From positions 1 to 13,274 of the forward strand of contig SLIW01000547.1 of assembly GCA_007135435.1 (NCBI GenBank): a stretch of 13,274 bases of DNA, written 5' to 3'. How positions within the stretch are numbered: the first letter of the stretch is position 1; the number at the start of each line of letters is the position of its first letter. The notes under the pieces are model-generated. The model was not told the origin of the DNA and did not search any database. It was given only the letters and a program-made list of their open reading frames with translations. Positions 6,321-11,569 of this stretch are shown here, in pieces. The stretch is from Natronomonas sp. GTDB taxonomy: Archaea; Halobacteriota; Halobacteria; Halobacteriales; Haloarculaceae. The position numbers were made by a program, and so were the translations under genes.

Positions 6321-7316
6321 ATGCCCGGGGACGAGCGGGACGACGTGGCAGACGGGAATCGGACCGACGAGCGGAACGACGTGGACGAGGGGGAGGGGGG
6401 CGACGTCGCTGCCGGCGATCGCGACGGATCCGCCGACCCCGCCGTCGAGACCGGTACCGACCACGGCTTCCAGTTCGGGACCGACGCCGAACACGACGCC
6501 GGGGGGACCGCCGACGCCGGGGAGACCGCCGACGCCGCCGGGACCGCCGACCCCGCGGCTGCCCCCGACCCCTCGGCGAACGTCGGAACGGCGTATGGAT
6601 CGGCTCGCGGCCCCGTTGCCGACCTCGACGTCGTCGGGGTCGGCCTCGTCGCCCTGTTCGTGACGTCGCTCGTCACCGCCCAGTTGCTCGCGGTCAAGAT
6701 CGTCACGCTGGACCTCCCGGTCGCCGTCCCGGTGATCGGCCCGGAGATCCTCGTCCCCGCCGGCGTGATCGCCTACGCGGCGACCTTCCTCGCGACGGAC
6801 TGTCTCACGGAGCTCTACGGCCACCGGTACGCCGCCACCGTCGTCAACGTGGGCTTCGGGATGATCCTGGTCATGCTGGCGCTGGTGTGGGCGGCGATCC
6901 TCGCGCCCGCCTCGCCCGCCGGGGTCGACCAGGGCGCGTTCGCCGCGGTGATGGCCCCGAGCACGAACATCGTGCTGGGCGGGCTGCTCGCGTACGTCCT
7001 CAGCCAGAACTGGGACGTCTTCGCCTTCGACCGCATCCGTCGGTACACCGGGCGGCGCCTGCTGTGGGTGCGCAACCTCGGCTCGACGCTCTCGAGCCAG
7101 GCGATCGACACGGTCGTCTTCATCTCGGTCGCCTTCTGGCTCGCCCCGACGCTCCTGGGGATCGGCGAGGCGCTCCCGGGGGTCGTGATCGCGAGCCTGA
7201 TCCTCGGCCAGTACGTCCTCAAGCTGGCCATCGCGCTCCTCGACACGCCGCTGGTCTACCTCGTCGTCGGCGGGGTCCGACGCTACGACCCGCCAGGGGC
7301 GGCGGTGACCCGGTAG
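6321..7316 (+). CDS. Queuosine/archaeosine-precursor transporter (VUT/YhhQ family)
   Basis: This 331-aa integral membrane protein has a family core at about 100-325. Hallmarks are ATDCLTELYGHRYA (158-171) and the RNLGSTLSSQAIDTVVF signature (251-267). Relatives in the COG1738 family import 7-deazaguanine precursors such as preQ0, preQ1 or queuine; in archaea preQ0 feeds archaeosine in tRNA. The ATG directly follows the copG-like stop (TAGATG), with an excellent GGAGGAG ribosome site inside the upstream gene. The first 100 residues are an odd hydrophilic extension, rich in Asp, Gly, Thr and Ala. They include three 6-residue repeats, GTADAG-ETADAA-GTADPA (62-79; bases 6504-6557). I see no better internal start. 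Export rather than import cannot be excluded from sequence. Confidence 0.88.
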   Translation: MPGDERDDVADGNRTDERNDVDEGEGGDVAAGDRDGSADPAVETGTDHGFQFGTDAEHDAGGTADAGETADAAGTADPAAAPDPSANVGTAYGSARGPVADLDVVGVGLVALFVTSLVTAQLLAVKIVTLDLPVAVPVIGPEILVPAGVIAYAATFLATDCLTELYGHRYAATVVNVGFGMILVMLALVWAAILAPASPAGVDQGAFAAVMAPSTNIVLGGLLAYVLSQNWDVFAFDRIRRYTGRRLLWVRNLGSTLSSQAIDTVVFISVAFWLAPTLLGIGEALPGVVIASLILGQYVLKLAIALLDTPLVYLVVGGVRRYDPPGAAVTR

Positions 7317-8135
7317 CTAGTCGACCCGCTCGGCGAAGCCGAACCGCGGTTTCACGTCCGTGATCCGAATCTCGACGGTCTCGCCCGCCTCCGTCCCCGG
7401 CACGAAGACCGTGTAGCCGCCGACCCTCGTGATGCCGTCGCCCTCGTGGCCCACGTCGTCGATCTCGACCTCGAGCCGGTCGCCCTCGCGAACCGGGGCC
7501 GTCAGCCTGCCCTTGGCGACGAGGAACAGTTCCGAGGAGGCGTCCCGCGACGCCTCCGGGTGGACGGTGCGGACGTACTGGAACTCGCGTTCCATCTCTT
7601 CGCGGAGGTCGGCGGTGTCGGGCCCCTCGAACACCTTCGCGACGAGGTCGCCGCCCGGCGCCAGGAGCTCGAGGGCGGTCTCGAAGGCCATCCGCGCGAG
7701 GTACACCGACCGGGCGTGGTCCAGGGAGTACTCGCCGGTCATGTTCGGCGCCATGTCCGAGAGCACGACGTCGGCCTCGCCGCTCGCTGGTCGTCCCTCC
7801 ACGCCCGCTGATCCCGAGGGCTCCCGTTGGTCGACCTCGCCGACCAGCTTACGGACCTCCTCGCGGGTGGACTCCTCGGTCATGTCGCCGCGCACCGTCT
7901 CGACGCCCTCGATCGGGCTGATGCGCTGGAGGTCGACGCCGACGACGGTTCCCTCGTCACCGACGGCCTCCCTGGCCACCTGGAGCCAGCCACCAGGCGC
8001 CGCACCCAGGTCGACGACCGTGTCGCCCTCGGCGAAGAGGTCGGCTTCCTCGTCGAGCTGCCTGAGCTTGTACGCGGCGCGGGAGCGGTAGCCCTCCTGC
8101 TTGGCGCGGTTGTAGTACTCGTCCTTTCGCGTCAC
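7317..8135 (-). CDS. rlmE: 23S rRNA (uridine-2'-O-)-methyltransferase RlmE/FtsJ with TRAM domain
   Basis: This 272-aa enzyme methylates a 23S rRNA uridine ribose using SAM. The catalytic K-D-K-E tetrad is visible: K23 (SRAAYK), D127 (LSDMAPN), K167 (LVAKVFEG) and E202 (SSELFLVAKG). The SAM motif is VVDLGAAPGGW (40-50). A short insert (about 102-119) precedes the DVVLSD strand. Residues about 210-272 form a TRAM RNA-binding domain, a usual archaeal addition. I choose GTG 8135 (VTRKDEYYNRAKQ), matching the family's usual N-terminus; the longer reading from 8246 adds unrelated residues. Its stop touches the transporter's stop head to head. Its 5' end resembles two downstream remnants at 9834-9881 and 11285-11332. 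Confidence 0.95.
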   Translation of the reverse strand: MTRKDEYYNRAKQEGYRSRAAYKLRQLDEEADLFAEGDTVVDLGAAPGGWLQVAREAVGDEGTVVGVDLQRISPIEGVETVRGDMTEESTREEVRKLVGEVDQREPSGSAGVEGRPASGEADVVLSDMAPNMTGEYSLDHARSVYLARMAFETALELLAPGGDLVAKVFEGPDTADLREEMEREFQYVRTVHPEASRDASSELFLVAKGRLTAPVREGDRLEVEIDDVGHEGDGITRVGGYTVFVPGTEAGETVEIRITDVKPRFGFAERVD

Positions 8136-8245
8136 GGGTACCACGTCGAAGATGTCGATACGTATCGGCCGCGAATCATCGGCGTATGCGTGTTCATACG
8201 TGCTGTGACGCGCTTGGCCCTGAAAGGCGCGTCGGATGCGAGGCA
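8109..8245. repeat. Copy A of the rlmE 5'-end repeat
   Basis: This segment spans rlmE codons 1-9 and its upstream DNA. It is colinear with 9855-9991 at a constant offset of 1746 bp. Exact blocks are GTTGTAGTACTCGTC (8109-8123) and GTGTTCATACG (8190-8200). GAAAGG and TCGGAT at 8222-8237 also match. By hand count 75 of 132 positions (8109-8240) agree without gaps. Confidence 0.75.
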
Positions 8246-8425
8246 AGTCGATCTGGAGACGGGGCCGGTGAACACTCCGGGATGATGATTGCTCCGGTCT
8301 CGCCCTCGTCGAACGAGTACCTCAACACCTTGTGGTATCTCCGACTCCTGCCAGATGTGGCGTGCTGAATATGGAGCGTGTTTGCAGCAAAAAACCATTT
8401 CGACTGAAGCCGGCAGTAGAGGAGT
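8136..8425. other. Intergenic region between rlmE and ridA
   Basis: This 290-bp stretch holds the divergent promoters. For rlmE, the AT-containing palindrome GATACGTATC (8157-8166) lies 22-31 bases before GTG 8135. For ridA, an A6 run (8389-8394) lies 32-37 bases before ATG 8426. It also holds repeat copy A and, at 8310-8326 on the plus strand, CGAACGAGTACCTCAAC. That is a 16-of-17 match, in opposite orientation, to remnant copy C. A 28-codon reading at 8282-8368 contains this match (NEYLN), but I see no independent support for it as a gene. Confidence 0.6.
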
Positions 8426-8836
8426 ATGGAGCGAAAACGAATCTCCTCAGGAACGGAGTGGGAATCAAGAGTGGGGTACTCTCGCGTAGTTCAGGCTGGG
8501 TCTGCGGTACACGTGTCTGGAACCACTGCGACTGACGATGACGGAAACGTGGTTGGAAATGACGACCCATATGAACAGACGAAACAGGCACTTCGGAATA
8601 TTGAAAACGCGTATACAGAGACGGATGCTTCGCTTGAAGACGTCGTTAGAACCAGAATGTTCGTCACGGATATTGACGAGTGGGAAGCAATTGGCGACGC
8701 TCATAGGGAAGTATTTGGTGATGTTCGGCCGACGACCAGTATGGTGGAAGTAAATCGTCTTATCGACCCGGCGCTGTCGGTTGAGATCGAAGCAATTGCA
8801 ATCGTCTCCGATCAAGCCGTCTCACTTTCGGAGTGA
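8426..8836 (+). CDS. RidA/YjgF-family protein (enamine/imine deaminase-like)
   Basis: This 136-aa protein is the normal size for the trimeric RidA fold. GYSRVVQAGSAVHVSGTTAT (17-36) is the typical first half. TRMFVTDIDEW (76-86) and GDVRPTTSMVEV (98-109), with R101 at the substrate-carboxylate position, plus VEIEAIAIV (119-127), complete it. Canonical members hydrolyse reactive 2-aminoacrylate and related imines; which subgroup this is I cannot tell. GAGGAG ends one base before the ATG, too close for normal ribosome-site spacing. Base composition is odd: 8521-8700 is about 49% GC (88 of 180 by hand count), against about two thirds in lpdA. This suggests transfer from a lower-GC haloarchaeon. 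It stands alone in an accessory zone, with no amino-acid gene beside it. Confidence 0.9.
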   Translation: MERKRISSGTEWESRVGYSRVVQAGSAVHVSGTTATDDDGNVVGNDDPYEQTKQALRNIENAYTETDASLEDVVRTRMFVTDIDEWEAIGDAHREVFGDVRPTTSMVEVNRLIDPALSVEIEAIAIVSDQAVSLSE

Positions 8837-8992
8837 CCGATATGCGCCCTGTATGCCGCACGGTGATGCGAACCTGCCTCGAATCTCATAGTATCTCCGC
8901 GGGTTGATTAACAGGGCACTGACAGGCTGATTCTGCGACCGTCAGTCGAGACCGAGTCCTGACAGATCGTTCTCCACCATCCCTGTCACCAC

Positions 8993-9340
8993 TTACGGCC
9001 CGGTAGTCGGATCGAGGTACGAACAAAGTGCCGTCGTGACGCGCCCCGTGAACTCGTCGGTGACCGTTCCCTGCGCCCCGACGACGTGAGCGTCGTCTTT
9101 CAGCGTCGCCACCGACCACGGGAGGACGTAGCTCTGCGTCCGGGGTTTACCACGAACCCACGCCTCGCCCGGTACTTCGAAGCTCCCTGGATGGTGCGAC
9201 TGCGTGGTAAACGCCACGGCGATCGACTCTTCGTCGGGATACGGAAGCTGTTCCGTCGACACGACGAGCCACGGCCGCGGGTTCCCACCGTTCGACCTGA
9301 ACGGGTCGGGTGCCCAGACGACATCGCCTCGCTCGGCCAT
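8993..9340 (-). CDS. PemK/MazF-like toxin
   Basis: This 115-aa protein has the size of MazF/PemK-type endoribonucleases. The N-terminal MAERGDVVWAPD (1-12) and NPRPWLVVST (20-29) match the family's GDVV...RP.LVVS opening, which places the catalytic Arg (R22). SYVLPWSVATL (70-80) fits the later strand/helix, and VTDEFTGRVTTAL (93-105) the C-terminal helix. Such proteins usually cut mRNA or tRNA. Its start lies 3 bases after the stop of the winged-helix gene, so the two form one unit with the regulator first, the normal order for antitoxin-toxin pairs. No separate promoter or ribosome site is visible. Family assignment is good; nuclease activity is inferred. Confidence 0.82.
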   Translation of the reverse strand: MAERGDVVWAPDPFRSNGGNPRPWLVVSTEQLPYPDEESIAVAFTTQSHHPGSFEVPGEAWVRGKPRTQSYVLPWSVATLKDDAHVVGAQGTVTDEFTGRVTTALCSYLDPTTGP

Positions 9341-9343
9341 CGT

Positions 9344-9739
9344 CTACGCGTCCCGACTGTCGTCGCCGTCGCGTCCCTCGACCGGATCGACGGCGGTCTC
9401 CATCCACTCGTCGACCTCTTCGTCGGAGAATCCCCCGTCGATTTCGTCGGCCGTCTCGGCTCCGAGCAGTCCGGCGGAGACGGTGGCGTGTTCGGCGTCG
9501 GCGATCTTCCAGTAGTGGCTGCGATGCTCGACCAGCCCTCGCTCTTCGAAGCGCTTGAGCGTCGGCCCGACGCTCCCCCGAGGCACGTCGACCGCGTCGA
9601 CGATCTCACGCTGGCGGAACGCCCTGTCTGCGTTCTCGAGGAGGAATCGATAGATCTTCCCCTGCGTCGTGTCGGACGCGAGGTCTATGGCCGGTGTATC
9701 CTCGTCGATCGTCCGGAACTCGTCATCTGGAATCGGCAT
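9344..9739 (-). CDS. Winged-helix regulator, probable antitoxin of the MazF-like toxin
   Basis: This 131-aa protein carries a MarR/ArsR-type winged helix at about 25-80. TTQGKIYRFLLENADRAF (24-41) is the first helix, REIVDAVDVPRGSVGPTLKR (44-63) the helix-turn-helix, and GLVEHRSHYWKI (68-79) the wing. The C-terminal part (about 95-131) is acidic, with FSDEEVDEWMETAVDPVEG, the kind of flexible tail many antitoxins use to wrap the toxin (inference). MazF partners are normally MazE/AbrB-like or ribbon-helix-helix proteins, so a winged-helix partner is unusual. The start ATG 9739 follows an AT-rich promoter with no ribosome site, suggesting a leaderless mRNA. It probably represses its own two-gene operon. 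Confidence 0.78.
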   Translation of the reverse strand: MPIPDDEFRTIDEDTPAIDLASDTTQGKIYRFLLENADRAFRQREIVDAVDVPRGSVGPTLKRFEERGLVEHRSHYWKIADAEHATVSAGLLGAETADEIDGGFSDEEVDEWMETAVDPVEGRDGDDSRDA

Positions 9740-9740
9740 C

Positions 9741-9770
9741 GTATATCAATTTGTATCGAAACGTATTAGT
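9741..9770 (-). promoter_or_regulatory. Promoter and possible operator of the winged-helix/MazF operon
   Basis: On the reverse strand ACTAATACG (9762-9770) lies 23-31 bases before ATG 9739, a TATA-box position. GTAT occurs on the plus strand at 9741, 9753 and 9763, about one helical turn apart, filling the space between box and start codon. These are candidate sites for autoregulation. Confidence 0.4.
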
Positions 9771-9823
9771 CTTTATCCGTGCCCGCGACGCTGATACCGT
9801 GCTGGATGGGACGTGCTGTGAGT

Positions 9824-9990
9824 AGTTAGTAGGTCAAACAGGCCGGGAGGGGTAGTTGTAGTACTCGTCTCGACGTGTCATGGGCGCCCCACCAGATCCC
9901 CCCAGGCGTTCCTCGTGGAAACTGCGGGCGAATCTGTGTTCATACGAGTACGTAGCCCGTAGAGGCGGAAAGGGACATCGGATAGGAGTG
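9824..9990. repeat. Copy B of the rlmE 5'-end repeat
   Basis: The right part (9855-9986) is colinear with the rlmE start and upstream region (copy A). The left part (9824-9881) is colinear with copy C at 11275-11332, with 43 of 58 positions identical by hand count. Copy B therefore links the two: it shares upstream DNA with A and the sequence past the short reading frame with C. Unlike rlmE, it has no AT-rich box near -25; the DNA there is a C/G run. Confidence 0.75.
9834..9881 (-). pseudogene. rlmE 5'-end remnant / 15-codon micro-ORF (copy B)
   Basis: This strand reads MTRRDEYYNYPSRPV and stops. RlmE begins VTRKDEYYN, then RAKQEG, then YRSRA. The remnant thus matches rlmE codons 1-9 and then codons 16-19, with an 18-base in-frame gap, before diverging. 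No TATA box precedes it. I judge it a decayed copy of the gene start; a real tiny peptide is possible but less likely. Confidence 0.55.
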
Positions 9991-10076
9991 ACTGTCGCGG
10001 AAACTCAGCGGCCACGAACGGCACTCTAGCTGTACCACCAGAAGATTATTGTCTCGCTAAACGGTACGCGTAACGC

Positions 10077-10757
10077 ATGGCGAGACAAAACGGTGCCGTC
10101 GAGAGGACGGAACAGGCCACTGTGGGGCTACCGGTTCCAGCACCGGATCCCGACCTGTTCCGTCACACGGCTACCGACGACCTCCTCCGGCTGTTGGTCG
10201 ACAATCCCTACGAGCAGTTCACGATTCGCAAACTCGCCCGGCTCACCGACAACGCAGCCCAGTCGGTCAAGCGGGCCGTCGACGTCCTCGAAGCCAACGC
10301 CGTAGTCGTGGTCGAAACCGAGGGCAACCGCCGGCTCGTCGGTGTCAACCGTTCCCGCGTGACGAAACCCGACGATCCCGTCTTGCGCATACCTCAGCCG
10401 GAGTTCCACCCGCCCGTCCGTGCGGCGCTCGACCGGATACGCGACGAACTCGGGGATACCGAGGGCATCCTCGTATTCGGGGGCGTCGCCCGCGGTCAGG
10501 CCGACCGGCAGAGCGACATCGACCTCTGGCTGCTCGCCGACGACCACGTCGACCAGCACCGCGCCAACGAACTCGCGAAGGAACTCGGCCAGAAGCGATT
10601 CGACGGCGATCGCTACGAGTTCCAGATCCTCGTCGAGACGCCCCGATCGGCGAGTGCGCACGGTGACGGTCTCCAAGACGTGTTCGCCGACGCGATTACG
10701 CTCGTCGATAGCGACACCCTCCGCGATCTCAAGCACGAGGTGATGAGCGATGCCTGA
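10077..10757 (+). CDS. Winged-helix/minimal nucleotidyltransferase (MNT) protein, probable antitoxin
   Basis: This 226-aa protein has two domains. Residues about 31-95 form a winged helix: DDLLRLLVDNPYEQFTIRKL, then DNAAQSVKRAVDVLEANAVV. Residues about 112-215 form a minimal nucleotidyltransferase with FGGVARGQADRQSDIDLWLL (134-153), in which D147 and D149 are metal-binding Asp residues. The usual GS opening reads GG, and the third acidic position is not obvious (RYEFQILVE, 179-187). In characterised MntA-HepT pairs the nucleotidyltransferase neutralises the HEPN RNase by AMPylating it. Here the N-terminal winged helix probably adds transcriptional autoregulation. The gene overlaps the HEPN gene by 8 bases. 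ATG 10077 follows a TATA-like ATTATT box. Confidence 0.85.
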   Translation: MARQNGAVERTEQATVGLPVPAPDPDLFRHTATDDLLRLLVDNPYEQFTIRKLARLTDNAAQSVKRAVDVLEANAVVVVETEGNRRLVGVNRSRVTKPDDPVLRIPQPEFHPPVRAALDRIRDELGDTEGILVFGGVARGQADRQSDIDLWLLADDHVDQHRANELAKELGQKRFDGDRYEFQILVETPRSASAHGDGLQDVFADAITLVDSDTLRDLKHEVMSDA

Positions 10758-11265
10758 CGAGCCCGACGACGTCGTCGGGGCGCTCTCGCGTACGGAAGAC
10801 GCATTCGCTGGCCAGCTGGGCCGTCCCGACTACGAGGAAGGTCTCGACCCCCACGCACACGATGCGGACGTTATTCAACTCCGAAAGGCCTGCCGCCTGC
10901 TCGACGCGTGTCGCCTGCTCCGCGACCACGACGGCTATCACACCAGCGTGATCGAGATGTCCTTCGCGGCCGTCGAACGCACCTTCGAGTTCTACGCGCT
11001 CAACGCCTCGAACGACTCGATCGACGACTTCCGCGAGGGTCACGACCGTGCCTACGACCGCGGCGCCGAACTCGGTCTGGTCGCAGAAGAGACTGCGCGA
11101 CGACTGAAGCAACTGTATCGGGACAACCGCGCGGCGGCGTACTACCGCGACACGGTCGCGGCCGCACAGCAAGCCGATGCGATGTTCGAACTCTCGGTGA
11201 GTATCCACGACTACGTCAAGCACTTCGCGCTACTCTCCCACGAGTGTCGGTGTCGACGTGGATGA
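10750..11265 (+). CDS. HEPN-domain protein, probable toxin partner of the MNT protein
   Basis: This 171-aa, largely helical protein starts inside the MNT gene, with GAGGTGAT (10737-10744) as a strong ribosome site. Helices around RKACRLLDACRLLRDHDGYH (45-64), the ERTFEFYALNAS segment (76-87) and HEYVKHF-like SIHDYVKHFA (151-160) fit the HEPN fold. At the expected RX4-6H RNase motif it reads YRDNRAAAYYRD (123-134). R124 is present but no His follows. Y131 lies seven residues after R124, where the AMPylated Tyr sits in the HepT RX4HXY motif. Either the nuclease uses another residue or the protein is not a classical RNase. Pairing with the MNT gene is firm; toxicity is inferred. Confidence 0.8.
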   Translation: MPDEPDDVVGALSRTEDAFAGQLGRPDYEEGLDPHAHDADVIQLRKACRLLDACRLLRDHDGYHTSVIEMSFAAVERTFEFYALNASNDSIDDFREGHDRAYDRGAELGLVAEETARRLKQLYRDNRAAAYYRDTVAAAQQADAMFELSVSIHDYVKHFALLSHECRCRRG

Positions 11266-11284
11266 TGACTGCCGAGTTAGGCGT

Positions 11285-11332
11285 TCAAACTACCCGAGAG
11301 GGGTAGTTGTGGTACTCGTTCGTTCGGGACAT
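11285..11332 (-). pseudogene. rlmE 5'-end remnant / 15-codon micro-ORF (copy C)
   Basis: This strand reads MSRTNEYHNYPSRVV and stops, the same length and stop position as copy B. The NEYHN and YPSR parts parallel rlmE's DEYYN and YRSR. Differences from copy B include several silent or conservative changes, so slow selection on a peptide is not excluded. No TATA-like box is evident at the expected spacing upstream. Confidence 0.5.
11288..11308. terminator. Perfect 8-bp hairpin after the HEPN gene
   Basis: AACTACCC (11288-11295), loop GAGAG, GGGTAGTT (11301-11308) sits 23 bases after the HEPN stop. It lies inside copy C; copy B lacks the matching left arm. It could end the MNT-HEPN transcript or protect its 3' end. 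No T-tract follows. Confidence 0.4.
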
Positions 11333-11535
11333 CGTCCGGTTGCAGGTGGTATGCGGAGGTGACGTATACGAGCGTCGGGTCCCCGATCCAGCTCCCCACC
11401 CATTAGTTCACCCGTTCGACTGGATCGCCTCGAAACCCCCCGTCCCGTACGATGCGGCGAGCCGACGATCTCCTCGGATCCCCCGCTGGGGGTGGTCCCA
11501 CGCCAAACCCGCCGGTGGTGGCAATTCCTGCCCTC

Positions 11536-11541
11536 TTTTAA
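11536..11541 (+). promoter_or_regulatory. TATA box of lpdA
   Basis: TTTTAA lies 29-34 bases before ATG 11570, a near-consensus haloarchaeal TATA box. It implies that lpdA has its own promoter and a very short leader. Confidence 0.65.
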
Positions 11542-11569
11542 CCCTCGCCGTCGACAGCCCAGGTAAGCG

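Larger units (their letters stand above)
9740..10076. other. Intergenic region between the winged-helix and MNT genes
   Basis: This 337-bp stretch holds the divergent promoters and repeat copy B. On the right, ATTATT (10045-10050) lies 27-32 bases before the MNT start. The 8-bp palindrome TACGCGTA (10065-10072) follows it and could be an operator for the MNT protein's own winged helix. Copy B, with the rlmE-like remnant, occupies about 9824-9990. Nothing else coding is visible. Confidence 0.6.
11275..11332. repeat. Copy C of the rlmE 5'-end repeat
   Basis: This segment is colinear with copy B (9824-9881), offset 1451 bp, from AGTTAG through the short reading frame; 43 of 58 positions agree. 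It starts 10 bases after the HEPN stop. The similarity to A and B does not clearly continue rightwards past 11332. Confidence 0.7.
11266..11569. other. Intergenic region between the HEPN gene and lpdA
   Basis: This 304-bp stretch contains repeat copy C with its hairpin on the left and the lpdA promoter on the right. The middle (about 11335-11525) shows no convincing reading frame or RNA gene. Confidence 0.6.

Noticed and set aside
8136..8398. Small reverse reading frames over the rlmE-ridA gap
   Set aside because: They lack family features, cover the promoters and repeat copy A, and have no ribosome site.
8822..8836. TCACT-TTCGG-AGTGA as the ridA terminator
   Set aside because: It is only a 5-bp stem, lies within the last codons and stop of ridA, and has no T-tract.
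9820..9890. tRNA-derived attachment site
   Set aside because: GGGTAGTTG loosely recalls a tRNA D-arm, but no acceptor, anticodon or T-arm structure can be built; the match to the rlmE start explains it better.
9842..11300. Insertion sequence carrying the MNT/HEPN pair
   Set aside because: The flanking repeats are direct and about 58 bp or longer, with no terminal inverted repeats and no transposase.
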